64,000 nucleotides of DNA, taken from positions 517,965 to 581,964 of the forward strand of contig NZ_KE383983.1 in the NCBI RefSeq assembly GCF_000423165.1, read 5' to 3'. Made by a program: the position numbers and the translations under genes. Under the pieces are notes generated by a model that saw nothing but the letters and a program-made list of their open reading frames with translations, had not been told where the DNA came from and did no database searches. The stretch comes from Pseudidiomarina sediminum DSM 21906. Lineage in GTDB: Bacteria; Pseudomonadota; Gammaproteobacteria; Enterobacterales; Alteromonadaceae. Shown one piece after another: positions 35,453-46,034 of this stretch; the stretch's first letter is position 1; each line of letters starts with the position of its first letter.

Positions 35453-36907
35453 ATGTTACCTGTTGTGGCCCTGGTTGGCCGCCCGAATGTGGGCAAATCT
35501 ACCCTGTTTAATCGGCTCACCCGGACTCGGGACGCACTGGTAGCAGACTTTCCTGGCTTAACCCGTGACCGTAAATACGGTCAAGCGGACTATGATGGCT
35601 ATCACTTCATCGTGATTGACACCGCTGGTGTTCATGGTGATGAACAAGGCATCGATGCGGAGATGGCGTCACAATCACTGCGCGCCATTGATGAAGCTGA
35701 TGTTGTGCTGTTTATGGTTGATGCGCGCGACGGTATTACCAGCGCAGACCAGGCAATCGCGCAACATTTGCGTAGTATCGGCAAAAAAGCCTATGTGGTC
35801 GCCAATAAAATTGATGGGATTGATGCCGACGCCGCACAGGCCGACTTTTATGAGTTAGGGTTAGGTGAGGTGTACGGTATTGCTGCGGCACATGGCCGTG
35901 GCGTCGAGAGTCTTTTGCAGCGTTGTTTTGACCCGCTGTTGGAAGATTATCCTGACATGTCACCAACGCCGGTCGAAGCGACGGATGAAGAGGGCGAAGA
36001 CGAGCTCCATCATAGCGAAATTGATTATGATGCCTTGCCATTGAAGCTCGCCATCGTCGGCCGACCTAACGTTGGTAAGTCGACGCTAACCAACCGTATT
36101 CTTGGCGAAGAGCGGGTGGTGGTCTATGACATGCCTGGTACCACCCGTGATTCGGTATTTATCCCGATGGAACGCGATGGACGTGACTATATCCTCATCG
36201 ATACCGCAGGTGTGCGTCGACGTGGACGTATTGACGAAACCGTCGAGAAGTTCTCGGTGATTAAAACGCTGCAAGCCATCGAAGAAGCAAACGTTGTGAT
36301 TTGTGTGATTGATGCGCGTGAAACCATTTCAGACCAAGACTTAAACCTTATTGGTTTTGCTTTGAATGCAGGGCGTTCGATCGTTATCGCTGTGAACAAG
36401 TGGGACGGTCTGTCAAATGACCACCGTGAAGAGATCAAACGCGAACTTGATCGTCGTTTGGGCTTCGTCGACTTTGCGCGCGTGCATTTTATCTCTGCCT
36501 TGCATGGCAGCGGTGTGGGGAATCTATTTGAGTCTGTACTCGAAGCTTACGCTAGTGCAACGCAACGGATTGGCACCTCGAAGTTAACGCGTATCATGGA
36601 AATGGCGATTGATGAACATCAGCCACCATTGGTGCGTGGTCGTCGGGTGAAACTGAAGTATGCGCACGCTGGTGGCTATAATCCGCCGCGAGTCATTATC
36701 CATGGGAATCAGGTCAATGACTTGCCGGGTGCTTATCAACGTTATTTGACGAACTACTTCCGCAAGTCGTTGGGAGTGATGGGAACGCCGATTAAAATTG
36801 AGTTCCGCGAATCGAGTAACCCTTATGCTGGGCGCAAAAATACCTTAACCTTGTCGCAGCAACGCAAGCGAAAACGTTTGATGAAGTTTATTAAGAAGAA
36901 GAAGTAA
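35453..36907 (+). CDS. der: Ribosome biogenesis GTPase Der (EngA)
   Basis: A 484-residue double-GTPase needed for 50S maturation. The first G domain has [23 protein letters not shown] and NKID. After an acidic linker ([15 protein letters not shown]) the second has [26 protein letters not shown] and NKWD. A KH-like domain and a basic tail ([16 protein letters not shown]) end it. It lacks a strong ribosome site and is probably translated after bamB. A bidirectional terminator follows. Confidence 0.97.
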   Translation: MLPVVALVGRPNVGKSTLFNRLTRTRDALVADFPGLTRDRKYGQADYDGYHFIVIDTAGVHGDEQGIDAEMASQSLRAIDEADVVLFMVDARDGITSADQAIAQHLRSIGKKAYVVANKIDGIDADAAQADFYELGLGEVYGIAAAHGRGVESLLQRCFDPLLEDYPDMSPTPVEATDEEGEDELHHSEIDYDALPLKLAIVGRPNVGKSTLTNRILGEERVVVYDMPGTTRDSVFIPMERDGRDYILIDTAGVRRRGRIDETVEKFSVIKTLQAIEEANVVICVIDARETISDQDLNLIGFALNAGRSIVIAVNKWDGLSNDHREEIKRELDRRLGFVDFARVHFISALHGSGVGNLFESVLEAYASATQRIGTSKLTRIMEMAIDEHQPPLVRGRRVKLKYAHAGGYNPPRVIIHGNQVNDLPGAYQRYLTNYFRKSLGVMGTPIKIEFRESSNPYAGRKNTLTLSQQRKRKRLMKFIKKKK

Positions 36908-36917
36908 TCCCACACGC

Positions 36918-36950
36918 CATCGCCCGACGTGTTCGGGCGATGTGCTTTTT
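36918..36950. terminator. Terminator between convergent der and hslR
   Basis: Perfect arms CATCGCCCGA (36918-36927) and TCGGGCGATG (36933-36942) with a CGTGT loop, followed by TGCTTTTT for der transcripts. It touches the hslR stop codon. Confidence 0.85.
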
Positions 36951-37326
36951 AGCGTTTCATTTTCAACAACTCACGCCGTTCTTTTTTATCAGGCTTATGA
37001 TCCGGATGGGGGTTATACAGCGCATTCATTTTGCGTAGTTCGGCTTCGCGCGCACGCTGTGCAATCGACTCTGGCGTTTCTCGGTAAAGCTTTTGTGCTT
37101 CAGGCGCGCCACGGCGTTGCTCACTCAGTTCACAGACTTCGATTTCCATCGCTTCGTAGCCGCGGGCAAGTTTGATGCGTTGGCCAATGGTGATGGTTTT
37201 GGCCGGTTTCGCGCGCTGTCCGTCAACATGGACTTTGCCCGATTGCACCATTTGTCGCGCGAGCGAACGCGTCTTATAAAAACGCGCTGCCCAAAGCCAT
37301 TTGTCCAAACGTACGCTGTCCATCAC
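36949..37326 (-). CDS. hslR: Heat shock protein 15, ribosome-associated
   Basis: A 125-residue S4-domain protein that recycles free 50S subunits with stalled nascent chains. The RNA-binding S4 core is at the N-terminus: VRLDKWLWAARFYKTRSLAR and QMVQSGKVHVDGQRAKPA. A basic, Lys- and Arg-rich tail ends it. Its ATG overlaps the hslO stop by four bases, so it is cotranscribed with hslO. Confidence 0.93.
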   Translation of the reverse strand: MMDSVRLDKWLWAARFYKTRSLARQMVQSGKVHVDGQRAKPAKTITIGQRIKLARGYEAMEIEVCELSEQRRGAPEAQKLYRETPESIAQRAREAELRKMNALYNPHPDHKPDKKERRELLKMKR

Positions 37327-38159
37327 TCACCCAACAAATCACTTTCGCTGAAGCGATACTCAGTGAGGCAGTAATCGCAGGTCATAACGATTTCGCCATC
37401 TTGTTGCAGAATGTCACGCAGTTCATCTGGGTGCACACTGGCAAGGCTATCGAGCGTACGCTCGCGGGAACAACCGCAATGGTACGAGACCTGTTGAACT
37501 TCATAGAGTTCCAGCGACTCTTGGTGGTACAGACGATGCAAAACTTCTGCGCCAGAGAGGGCAAACAGCTCATTGGCGGTAATGGTCGCAGTCAGTGTCT
37601 CAAGATGTTCAAACGCACTGCGGTCATGGCCAGCAGCAGGCATCACCTGTAATAACATGCCAGCGGCATACTCGCCGTCGGCGTGTAACCATAGACGCGT
37701 GTGCAATTGTTCCGATTGCATGAAGTAGTTTTCGACAACTTCAGCTAAACTGTTAGCGTCTGCGTTGACAACGCCTTGGTAACGCTCGCCTTCGGTTGGC
37801 GTTAAGGTAATGATGAGGATAGCTTTGCCGAACAACTGGCGAAAGTCATTCATATCGTCAGCGATGTCGCTACGTAGATGGGCAATGCCGCGCAGGTCTT
37901 GTTGGTGGCTCCCATTCACGGCGATAAAATTAATTGGGCCATCACCTTGAACTTGTAGGTTGATGTGCCCCTCAAACTTCAACGTTGCACTGAGCAAGGC
38001 GGTGGTTGCCATCAGCTCACCGAGTAAACGTTGCACTGGCGCAGGGTAATCATGGCCTTGCAGCAGGCGTTGGTAGCTTTGACTAAGTTGTACGAGTTCA
38101 CCGCGTACATCTTGGTCAGAAAAGGTATAGCGGAACAGTTGATCAGTTGGGTAGTTCAT
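37323..38159 (-). CDS. hslO: Redox-regulated chaperone Hsp33
   Basis: A 278-residue holdase activated by oxidation. The N-terminal core is followed by the redox switch, whose four zinc-binding cysteines appear as SYHCGCSRERTLDSL and VMTCDYCLTEYRF (CXC then CXXC, 30 or so residues apart). It is the first gene of hslO-hslR and is divergent from gspC. The length is near that of E. coli Hsp33 (292). Confidence 0.95.
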   Translation of the reverse strand: MNYPTDQLFRYTFSDQDVRGELVQLSQSYQRLLQGHDYPAPVQRLLGELMATTALLSATLKFEGHINLQVQGDGPINFIAVNGSHQQDLRGIAHLRSDIADDMNDFRQLFGKAILIITLTPTEGERYQGVVNADANSLAEVVENYFMQSEQLHTRLWLHADGEYAAGMLLQVMPAAGHDRSAFEHLETLTATITANELFALSGAEVLHRLYHQESLELYEVQQVSYHCGCSRERTLDSLASVHPDELRDILQQDGEIVMTCDYCLTEYRFSESDLLGE

Positions 38160-38292
38160 AGCACTTCATCATGGTGTAATATTTTGTACGCATTATACCA
38201 TAATCCCCCAATTTGATCTGTTCACATTGCAGCTAAGGGGTTAGAATGACTTCTAACTCTGAGTTGTCACAAAATTATAACGAATTCAAAAA

Positions 38293-39231
38293 ATGCAGAT
38301 TCAGAATCCACAATTAAAGCGTGTAGTTACCTTTGCTAGCGAGCCGCGCATTGTGCGTGCTGCCTTGTGGTTGCTTACCGCACTTCTACTTATTGCCGCG
38401 GTTTGGCTATTTGCCAAGCTAACGTGGCAAGTCATGGCACCTAAAGTTCAACCTGAACGTGGCCCGCTTGCGGTCAGTGTCTCATCCTCTTCTTCTGGTG
38501 CTGTTTCAACAATGAAGCGGTTAGCCCAGTTTGACCTGTTTGGGGCGGCAGTTACCCCAGAGCAGGGCGCGCAAAATGCCCCGAAAACGCGTTTGAATGT
38601 GCGTTTGTTGGGTGTATCCGCCAGTAATATTCAAGAGCGTTCGGCAGCGATTATTGAAAAAGACCGTCGCCAAGAAGTCTATGTGATCGGTGACTCCATC
38701 ACTGGTTCGCGGGTGACCATTGAAGAGATTTACGCAGATCGCGTGATTTTGAACAATAATGGTGTGTTAGAGACGCTTGAATTAGAAGGCATTGGTGAAT
38801 TGAGTGACGGCCTTAGCCTGACGCTCGAAAATCAACAGCGCGCTGCGCAAAGCCAGCCAGTGCGTGCACGCCAGAATGACGACGATGATGATGATGACCG
38901 CGGTGCGCGTCGAGAACGAGCGCGCGAAGCATTTCAGCAGGCTCGTGCAAATGGCGCTGATGGCCTCATGAATTATGTACGGATCAGTCCTTCAATGGCC
39001 GATGGTGGTTTGCAAGGGTACCGCTTAAGTCCGGGGAAATTTCCTGAGGTGTTTGCGGACGCGGGCTTTAAATCAGGTGACATTGCCGTAGCGTTGAACG
39101 GCCAAGATCTTACCGACGTCGCCAGTGCCCAAGTGGCGATTGAAGAATTAAAAACAGCGCAACGGATTATCATTACCGTGTTGCGCGATGAGAACTATAT
39201 TGATTTGGAACTCGCAGTTCCAAGTAACTAA
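38293..39231 (+). CDS. gspC: Type II secretion protein GspC (system 1)
   Basis: A 312-residue inner-membrane protein that couples the secretin to the platform. A transmembrane helix (LWLLTALLLIAAVWLFAKLT) is at about residues 27-46. The HR domain follows (FDLFGAA, then LNVRLLGVSASNIQERSAAI). A linker has seven consecutive Asp (38878-38898) before RGARRERAREAF. A C-terminal PDZ domain (YRLSPGKFPEVFADAGFKSG, DIAVALNGQDLTD) ends it. First gene of a complete gspC-N operon. A GTTAGAA/TTCTAAC inverted repeat at 38240-38257 lies in its upstream region. Confidence 0.93.
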   Translation: MQIQNPQLKRVVTFASEPRIVRAALWLLTALLLIAAVWLFAKLTWQVMAPKVQPERGPLAVSVSSSSSGAVSTMKRLAQFDLFGAAVTPEQGAQNAPKTRLNVRLLGVSASNIQERSAAIIEKDRRQEVYVIGDSITGSRVTIEEIYADRVILNNNGVLETLELEGIGELSDGLSLTLENQQRAAQSQPVRARQNDDDDDDDRGARRERAREAFQQARANGADGLMNYVRISPSMADGGLQGYRLSPGKFPEVFADAGFKSGDIAVALNGQDLTDVASAQVAIEELKTAQRIIITVLRDENYIDLELAVPSN

Positions 39232-39259
39232 TTGAACGAATAGAACAATAGGACCAACC

Positions 39260-41377
39260 ATGCGTATTTTGACCACCGCATCGATTTGGATCGCGAGCAT
39301 GAGCACCGCTTGTGCCCTAGGTGTTAGCGCTGAAGCGTTTGCACAACAAGCGAATCAGTCGCAACAGCAAGAAGCTCCAGCAGAGTATGCAGCGAGTTTT
39401 AAAAACACCGAAATTACTGAGTTTATTCAAGTCGTTGGCCGTAATCTTGGCAAAACCATGATTATTGATCCCGATGTCCGTGGCACCATTAATGTGCGCA
39501 GCTACGACGTGATGAACGAAGAGCAATATTGGCAGTTCTTCTTAAACGTCCTCGATGTGTATGGTTTTGCTACCATTACCATGGAATCGGGGGTGGTGAA
39601 GGTATTACGCGACAAAGATGCGCGTAACGGTGCGATTCCTGTGGTGGATGATAACTCCTTAGGTGGTGACACCCTGATCACCCGTGTTGTGCCTGTGATT
39701 AACGTTAGTGTACGTGAGTTAGCGCCGTTATTGCGCTTGATTGCGGACAGCAGTGGAGGCGGTAACCTGGTCAGTTACGATCCTTCCAACGTGATTATGA
39801 TCACGGGGCGCAGCGAAACCGTACAACGCTTAACTGAGGTGATTGAGCGCGTTGACCGCGCCGGTAACCAAGATGTTGACGTGGTGAAGTTGCAGTACGC
39901 CTCGGCTGCTGAAATTGTGCGTATTGCGTCGGCGTTGTATGAGAAAAACAATGAAGGCACGCCACCGTTATTGATTCCAAAAATTGTTGCTGACGAGCGT
40001 ACCAATGCGGTCATCGTTAGTGGAGAGCCGCGCGCCCGTGAGCGCGTGGTCGAATTGATCCACCGTCTCGATCAAGACTTGCAGACCGAAGGCAATACGC
40101 GTGTGTATTACCTTAAGTACGCCAAGGCTACGGAGCTTGTGGATGTGCTGCAAGGTGTCAGCGATAGCATGCAAGCTGAGCTGCAAAGCGCAATGAATGG
40201 TCAGGTGGCCACCCAAGGTCGTATGCCGCGCAACTTTGGCCGTAACTCAGGCCAGCAAGAAATTAGTATTTCGGCACACGAAGGTAGTAACTCGTTGGTG
40301 ATCACCGCGCAGCCCGATTTGCTCTCGAACCTAGAAAGCGTCATTCGTCAGTTGGATATTCGTCGTGCACAGGTGCATGTTGAGGCCATCATTGTCGAGA
40401 TCTTTGAAGGCGACGGGGTAGATTTAGGTCTGCAGTGGATTTCTGAAGACGGCGGCATGATTCAGTACCAAAACGGCCGTCAGGTGCCGATTGGTCCATT
40501 GGCGGCAGCCGCGTATCAAGCGCGGGAGCGCGAAGGCTCGAAAACTACCAAGATAGTTGATGGTGTTGTTGTAGAAGAAGAACAACCGGATCAACCAGGC
40601 GATGTAAGTTTACTGGCGCAATTGCTCGGTAACGTCAACGGCATGATGGTCGGCGTGGTGAAAAACGACTGGGGCGCAATTTTGCAAGCCGTGTCAACGC
40701 AAACCAATTCGAACATCTTGGCGACGCCAAGCATTATGACCGTCGACAACGAAGAAGCCTCGTTCTTGGTCGGTCAGTCAGTACCGACCATCACCGGTTC
40801 AACGGCGGGTGATAATAACTCGAATCCGTTCCAGACCGTACAGCGCGAAGACATTGGGATTAAATTGAACGTGACACCGCAAATTAACGAAGGCGATGCG
40901 GTGCAGTTGGTGATTGAGCAAGAAGTCTCAAGCCTTAGCGGCGCAACTGCGGTTGATATCACCATCAACAAACGTACCCTGAAAACCACCGTTATGGCTG
41001 ACGATGGCGACACTATTGTGTTAGGTGGTCTGATTGACGAAGACGTGCAAGAGAGCGAATCGAAGATTCCATTGCTTGGCGACATTCCTCTCCTCGGCGC
41101 CTTGTTCCGGAGCACTTCAACCACGCGTCAAAAGCGTAATTTGATGGTGTTCTTGCGCCCGACGATTGTCCGTGATTCAAGTACCGCCACGGGCATCAGT
41201 AGCCGCAAGTACAATTACATGCGTGCCGAGCAGCTGAAGCGTCAAGAGCGCGGTATTACCTTAATGCCAAATACCGATACGCCGGTGTTGGGCGAGTTTA
41301 AAGACAGCGAATTGGCTATTCCGCCAGAGTTACAGCAGTACCTCGATGCGCGGGAGGGAGGCAACGGCAATGACTGA
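39260..41377 (+). CDS. gspD: Type II secretin GspD (system 1)
   Basis: A 705-residue outer-membrane secretin with a cleaved signal peptide (near EAFAQQA), not a lipoprotein. N0 ([20 protein letters not shown]) and the repeated N1-N3 domains come first; the secretin core starts near residue 375. The gate region is seen as [20 protein letters not shown] and [20 protein letters not shown], and the end of the core as [21 protein letters not shown] short S-domain-like tail follows. Its stop overlaps the gspE start. It is about as long as Vibrio EpsD. Confidence 0.95.
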   Translation: MRILTTASIWIASMSTACALGVSAEAFAQQANQSQQQEAPAEYAASFKNTEITEFIQVVGRNLGKTMIIDPDVRGTINVRSYDVMNEEQYWQFFLNVLDVYGFATITMESGVVKVLRDKDARNGAIPVVDDNSLGGDTLITRVVPVINVSVRELAPLLRLIADSSGGGNLVSYDPSNVIMITGRSETVQRLTEVIERVDRAGNQDVDVVKLQYASAAEIVRIASALYEKNNEGTPPLLIPKIVADERTNAVIVSGEPRARERVVELIHRLDQDLQTEGNTRVYYLKYAKATELVDVLQGVSDSMQAELQSAMNGQVATQGRMPRNFGRNSGQQEISISAHEGSNSLVITAQPDLLSNLESVIRQLDIRRAQVHVEAIIVEIFEGDGVDLGLQWISEDGGMIQYQNGRQVPIGPLAAAAYQAREREGSKTTKIVDGVVVEEEQPDQPGDVSLLAQLLGNVNGMMVGVVKNDWGAILQAVSTQTNSNILATPSIMTVDNEEASFLVGQSVPTITGSTAGDNNSNPFQTVQREDIGIKLNVTPQINEGDAVQLVIEQEVSSLSGATAVDITINKRTLKTTVMADDGDTIVLGGLIDEDVQESESKIPLLGDIPLLGALFRSTSTTRQKRNLMVFLRPTIVRDSSTATGISSRKYNYMRAEQLKRQERGITLMPNTDTPVLGEFKDSELAIPPELQQYLDAREGGNGND

Positions 41378-42839
41378 TGTTGCCGAGCTTGCGGCCCGTG
41401 TAGCACCACGCCGATTGCCCTTTGGCTTTGCCAAGCGGCACGGGGTGGTGGTCGCCGATGCTGGCCATGAAGACAGTGCGGAGCTTGTGGTGCATTGCCG
41501 CGAAACCGTTGCGCCTGCGGTATTGCTCGAAGTGCGTCGGGCATTAGGGCAGCCATTTACGCTAACTCAGCATGATGCTGAGGCCTTCGACGCAATTCTT
41601 ACGCAGGCCTATCAACGGGACTCGTCAGAAGCGAAACAGTTGATGGAAGATATCGGCAATGAGACCAACCTGTTCTCCTTGGCCGATGAGCTGCCGCAAA
41701 CCGAAGACTTGCTTGAGAGTGAAGACGACGCGCCAATTATTAAGCTGATCAACGCCATGTTGTCAGAAGCCATTAAAGAAGGCGCTTCTGATATTCATAT
41801 TGAGACCTTCGAGAAAGATTTATTGATCCGCTTCCGTATTGACGGCGTGTTGCGAGAGGTGATCCGGCCTAACCGTAAATTAAGTTCGCTGTTAGTGTCG
41901 CGGATTAAGGTTATGGCGCAGCTCGATATCGCTGAAAAACGTGTCCCACAGGACGGTCGTATTAGTTTGCTGATTGCCGGCCGGGCGGTGGATGTGCGGG
42001 TTTCGACCATGCCATCAAATCATGGTGAGCGGGTGGTATTGCGTTTGTTGGACAAAAACAACGCGCGTTTGAACCTTGAACAGCTCGGAATGACCGATGG
42101 CAACCGTAAGATTTTTGCGGAACTGATCAAAAAGCCTCACGGCATCATCTTGGTTACCGGCCCAACAGGCTCGGGTAAATCAACCACGTTGTACGCTGGT
42201 TTGATGGATATCAACTCCAAAGATCGCAATATTTTGACGGTTGAAGACCCAATTGAATACGCCATTGAAGGGATTGGCCAGATGCAGGTGAACCCGCGGG
42301 TCGACATGACTTTTGCCCGTGGCTTACGTGCCATTTTGCGACAAGACCCTGACGTGGTGATGGTCGGTGAGATCCGTGACGTTGAAACCGCTCAAATCGC
42401 CGTGCAAGCTTCATTAACCGGTCACTTAGTACTGTCAACTTTGCACACCAACACTGCCGCCGGTGCCATTACCCGACTTGAAGACATGGGGGTTGAACCC
42501 TTCTTGTTAAGCTCTTCGTTGTTGGCGGTGTTATCACAACGTTTGGTACGAACCTTATGTGACGATTGTAAGGTGCCGGTCAGTGAGACGGATCAAGAGT
42601 GCCGCGCCGTTGGTTGTGAGAAGTGTAATTACACAGGTTATCGCGGTCGTACCGGTATCCATGAACTATTGGTGGTGGACGAGCAAGTTCGTGACTTCAT
42701 TCACAACGGTCATGGTGAGCAATCGATCGAAAAGTATGTGCGAAAGCATACGCCAAGTATTCGCCAGGATGGTCTTGAGAAAGTCGCGCTGGGAATTACC
42801 ACACGTGAAGAAGTGTTACGTGTCACGCGCGAGGAGTAA
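41370..42839 (+). CDS. gspE: Type II secretion ATPase GspE (system 1)
   Basis: A 489-residue cytoplasmic ATPase. I chose the ATG at 41370 ([20 protein letters not shown]) behind GGGAGGCAACGGCA; it overlaps the gspD end. The N-terminal GspL-binding domain is followed by the Walker A motif [17 protein letters not shown] near residue 262, the Asp box, Walker B ([12 protein letters not shown]) and the His box ([12 protein letters not shown]). The zinc-binding cysteines lie in LCDDCK and [16 protein letters not shown]. Confidence 0.95.
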   Translation: MTDVAELAARVAPRRLPFGFAKRHGVVVADAGHEDSAELVVHCRETVAPAVLLEVRRALGQPFTLTQHDAEAFDAILTQAYQRDSSEAKQLMEDIGNETNLFSLADELPQTEDLLESEDDAPIIKLINAMLSEAIKEGASDIHIETFEKDLLIRFRIDGVLREVIRPNRKLSSLLVSRIKVMAQLDIAEKRVPQDGRISLLIAGRAVDVRVSTMPSNHGERVVLRLLDKNNARLNLEQLGMTDGNRKIFAELIKKPHGIILVTGPTGSGKSTTLYAGLMDINSKDRNILTVEDPIEYAIEGIGQMQVNPRVDMTFARGLRAILRQDPDVVMVGEIRDVETAQIAVQASLTGHLVLSTLHTNTAAGAITRLEDMGVEPFLLSSSLLAVLSQRLVRTLCDDCKVPVSETDQECRAVGCEKCNYTGYRGRTGIHELLVVDEQVRDFIHNGHGEQSIEKYVRKHTPSIRQDGLEKVALGITTREEVLRVTREE

Positions 42840-42841
42840 CT

Positions 42842-44086
42842 ATGGGTGCTTTTGCTTACCAAGCCCTAGACGCTAAAGGACGAAAGAAAAACGGCGTACT
42901 TGAAGCCGATACCGAACGACAAGCTCGGCAACTCCTGCGCGATCAAGGCTTATTACCAGTTCAGGTTGATGTTGCTGAGCAAAGCTCGCGTGCACAAAGC
43001 GGCGCACAAACAGGCTTTCAAGGTTGGCTGGCCCGGCGTAAAATTCGCAAAATTAGCGCTTCAGATCTCGCCTTGATTACCCGTCAGTTAGCCACCTTGG
43101 TGGCTGCGGCGATGCCTATTGAGCAGGCCTTATTGGCGGTGGCCGAGCAAACCGATAAGCCGCGTTTGAAAAACCTGGTGATGGCCGTACGTTCACGGGT
43201 GGTTGAGGGCTATTCACTTGCTGTCGCTATGGCGGATTACCCACATATTTTTGATAAGCTGTTTACCGCAATGGTGGCGGCGGGTGAGCGCTCCGGGCAC
43301 TTGGATGAAGTGTTGAACCGCTTGGCCGACTATACCGAGCAGCGCAACCAACTCAAAGGCCAATTAACCCAAGCCTTGGTGTATCCGGCCGTGCTGACCT
43401 TTGTGGCGGTGAGCGTCATTATTTTCTTATTGGTGTCAGTGGTGCCGCAAATTGTTGAACAGTTTGGCAACATTGGCCAAGACCTACCTTTTATTACGCG
43501 CGCGCTGTTGGCCGTAAGTGAGTTCTTGCAAACCTTCGGGCCCTTTATTTTAGTGGCTGTCTTGGTGGCGCTGGTGGTCGCAGGCCAATTGCTTCGCGAT
43601 GATAAGCGGCGCGATAAATTTCATGCCTGGCAATTGAAACTACCGGTGATTGGTAATGTCATTAAAGGCGTCAATACGGCCCGTTTTTCACGTACCTTGA
43701 GCATCTTAACTGCATCTGCGGTGCCTTTGTTAGAAGGCTTGCAGATCACCGGGCGGGTATTGAGTAACCGCGCAATGCAGCATGCGGTCAATGACGCAGC
43801 TGATCGTGTGCGTGAAGGCTCATCCTTGCGTGCTGCGCTGGCGCAGACAAAACTTTTTCCACCGATGATGCTGCACATGATTGCGGCCGGTGAAAAGTCA
43901 GGGGAATTGGAACAAATGCTCGGTCGTGCGGCTGATAACCAAGATCGCGACTTTGAAACGACGATGAACATCGCCTTAAAAATATTTGAGCCTGCGTTGA
44001 TTGTGGTAATGGCGGGGGTGGTCTTAATGATTGTTATGGCCATCATTCAGCCAATACTGCAGCTCAACCAAGCTGTCGGATTGTAA
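42842..44086 (+). CDS. gspF: Type II secretion platform protein GspF (system 1)
   Basis: A 414-residue inner-membrane platform protein. It has two T2SSF domains with a transmembrane helix after the first (VLTFVAVSVIIFLLVSVVPQ) and others further on, including the final VVMAGVVLMIVMAIIQPILQ. The start (MGAFAYQALDAKGRKKNGVL) is characteristic. It lies two bases after gspE. Confidence 0.95.
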   Translation: MGAFAYQALDAKGRKKNGVLEADTERQARQLLRDQGLLPVQVDVAEQSSRAQSGAQTGFQGWLARRKIRKISASDLALITRQLATLVAAAMPIEQALLAVAEQTDKPRLKNLVMAVRSRVVEGYSLAVAMADYPHIFDKLFTAMVAAGERSGHLDEVLNRLADYTEQRNQLKGQLTQALVYPAVLTFVAVSVIIFLLVSVVPQIVEQFGNIGQDLPFITRALLAVSEFLQTFGPFILVAVLVALVVAGQLLRDDKRRDKFHAWQLKLPVIGNVIKGVNTARFSRTLSILTASAVPLLEGLQITGRVLSNRAMQHAVNDAADRVREGSSLRAALAQTKLFPPMMLHMIAAGEKSGELEQMLGRAADNQDRDFETTMNIALKIFEPALIVVMAGVVLMIVMAIIQPILQLNQAVGL

Positions 44087-44098
44087 TCTGGAGGAAGT

Positions 44099-44521
44099 AT
44101 GAATAAAGCAAAAGGTTTTTCACTGATTGAAGTGATGGTGGTGATTGTAATCATTGGTTTGTTAGCCACGCTGATCTTACCGAACGTGTTGGGCTCGGCG
44201 GATCAAGCGAACCGTCAAAAAGTGAAAGCAGATATTGTGGCGTTGGAAAATGCGTTGTCGCAATACAAGTTGGACAACGGCGTGTTCCCAACTACCGAGC
44301 AGGGACTCGAAGCTTTGTTGGAAGAGCCAATGAGTGAACCGCGGCCGCGTAACTATCGCCGTGGCGGCTATATCCAGCGCTTACCGCTTGACCCTTACGG
44401 CTCAGAGTATGTGCTGTTGAGCCCGGGTGAGTTTGGTGATGTCGATATTTTCTCGCTCGGTGAAGATCGCCAAGCAGGTACTGACGACGATATTGGTAAC
44501 TGGAACCTTGAAGGCAACTAA
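44099..44521 (+). CDS. gspG: Major pseudopilin GspG (system 1)
   Basis: A 140-residue pseudopilin. The prepilin site is KG-FSLIEVMVVIVIIGLLA, with Glu5 present. The C-terminal calcium-site loop is seen in LLSPGEFGDVDIFSLGEDRQ with an acidic AGTDDDIGNW end. AGGAGG-like purines (TGGAGGAAGT) precede the ATG. The last 14 bases overlap the start of gspH. Confidence 0.96.
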   Translation: MNKAKGFSLIEVMVVIVIIGLLATLILPNVLGSADQANRQKVKADIVALENALSQYKLDNGVFPTTEQGLEALLEEPMSEPRPRNYRRGGYIQRLPLDPYGSEYVLLSPGEFGDVDIFSLGEDRQAGTDDDIGNWNLEGN

Positions 44522-45065
44522 GGGGTTTACCCTTGTCGAAGTCATGGTCACCCTCGTCATCATTGCATTGATGGCGATGGCGGTGACCTATGTGGTTCCT
44601 GATCGTGATGACGAAACCTTGAATAAGACCGCGGATACTTTTGTGCAGCGCGTTCGCTACGCACAAGAATATGCGCTGCTACAACATGCCATCTTAGGGC
44701 TAGAGATTACCGAGCAAGGGTATCAGTTCTTGCAATGGCAAGACCAACAGTGGCTACCGCTCGATTATCGTGGGCTACGCGCGCAGGAATGGCCGTATGG
44801 CATCTTATTCGAGCTAGAAAGCGAAACCGAAGGCTTGTTAGGCCAAGACGAAGACGCCATTGATGCGTTTTTCGCCCCTGATGAGGACGCTGAACGTGAC
44901 GACGAAGAGCAAGCTGAGCCACAACTATGGATTTTAGGCAGCGGTGATATTTCGGTTTTTACCCTGCAACTAACGTCGATGAATGGCGATCCGCAAGACA
45001 TCCGCGTGATTGAAAGTCAGGACGGTTACACCGTCACCATCGCAGATGAGTTAGAGCAACGATGA
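44508..45065 (+). CDS. gspH: Minor pseudopilin GspH (system 1)
   Basis: A 185-residue pseudopilin by my start choice. The prepilin site KG-FTLVEVMVTLVIIALMA needs a short leader. The only start that gives one is TTG at 44508 (MKATKG), inside the end of gspG; a longer frame upstream would place a pointless leader. A low-complexity acidic insert (DEDAIDAFFAPDEDAERDDE) is in the globular part. It overlaps gspI by four bases. Confidence 0.85.
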   Translation: MKATKGFTLVEVMVTLVIIALMAMAVTYVVPDRDDETLNKTADTFVQRVRYAQEYALLQHAILGLEITEQGYQFLQWQDQQWLPLDYRGLRAQEWPYGILFELESETEGLLGQDEDAIDAFFAPDEDAERDDEEQAEPQLWILGSGDISVFTLQLTSMNGDPQDIRVIESQDGYTVTIADELEQR

Positions 45066-45427
45066 ATTTGAGCCGTGGGTTTACCCTAGTTGAAGTGATG
45101 GCCGCACTGGCGATTTTTGCCATGGCGGCGTTAGCTGCTGTTGCAGCAGCGACCAACCACTTGAACGATTTGGCTTACATGGAAGAGCGTACCTTAGCAC
45201 GTTATGCGGCGGCGAATGCGCTCGCGCGCGTTAGCCTAGCTGAAGACCCGCGCGAACTTGCAAGTGGCACCGAGACGGTAGGTGGACGCGAGTGGTACTG
45301 GCAAACTGCTTTTACCGAAACCGTGACCACTGACGTGTATTACGTCGAAGTGACGGTTCGCCCCGATGAAAACAGTCCGGACTCCAGCTATGTGCTAGGG
45401 CGTTACCTAGAGGTGCGCGATGAGTAA
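45062..45427 (+). CDS. gspI: Minor pseudopilin GspI (system 1)
   Basis: A 121-residue pseudopilin, a member of the tip complex with GspJ and GspK. The prepilin site is SRG-FTLVEVMAALAIFAMAA. The WYWQTAF strand and the end YVLGRYLEVRDE are typical. It overlaps gspH by four bases and gspJ by eight. Confidence 0.93.
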   Translation: MNLSRGFTLVEVMAALAIFAMAALAAVAAATNHLNDLAYMEERTLARYAAANALARVSLAEDPRELASGTETVGGREWYWQTAFTETVTTDVYYVEVTVRPDENSPDSSYVLGRYLEVRDE

Positions 45428-46034
45428 ACGCGCCCCTTACGCCCGAACAGTGAAAGGTTTTACCTTAGTTGAAGTGTTGGTCGCCGTAGTGGTGTTCGCC
45501 ATTATCGGTCTTGCGAGTGCAGCAGTGGTGAATACCATGATGCGTACTAGTGAGCAAAGTGAGGCGGCGCGACAACGGTTAGAGCAGTTGCAGCGCGGTA
45601 TGTTTACTATTGAGCAAGATCTGCGGCAAGCGCTATCACGTCGAACCCCTGCGGGTGATTACTATGTGCGGGCGGGTTGGTTTAACCCCGGCAATTTGTT
45701 GTTGCGCAGTGAACTGCAACCTGTTCGTTATCGGGTGAATGAAGAGCAGCAATTGATCCGTGAGCATTATACCTACGTGGACATGAGTGCTTCAGTAGAG
45801 CCGACGGTGCGCGTCATTCTGACAGGGGTCACCAGTTTTGAGGTGGCACCATTGGTGACGGGCTCCGGTGAGTTCGCCGGTGGAGCGATGCAAAGTTTAC
45901 AACCGCAACAGCAAGCCGGTGATGAAGGTGCGATGCCGATTCCTGATGGGGTTGAGGTAACCATCGAAACGGAGCAGTGGGGCACTATTGTGCGGGTGTT
46001 TGTGTTGAATGGAGGTGATTTTAGTGCGCCGTAA
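45420..46034 (+). CDS. gspJ: Minor pseudopilin GspJ (system 1)
   Basis: A 204-residue pseudopilin of the tip complex. The prepilin site is VKG-FTLVEVLVAVVVFAIIG. The GspJ hallmark MFTIEQDLRQALSRR is in the first third. The end region (EVTIETEQWGTIVRVFVL) is typical. It overlaps gspI and runs into the gspK start, with the GspK ribosome site inside its coding end. Confidence 0.93.
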   Translation: MSKRAPYARTVKGFTLVEVLVAVVVFAIIGLASAAVVNTMMRTSEQSEAARQRLEQLQRGMFTIEQDLRQALSRRTPAGDYYVRAGWFNPGNLLLRSELQPVRYRVNEEQQLIREHYTYVDMSASVEPTVRVILTGVTSFEVAPLVTGSGEFAGGAMQSLQPQQQAGDEGAMPIPDGVEVTIETEQWGTIVRVFVLNGGDFSAP

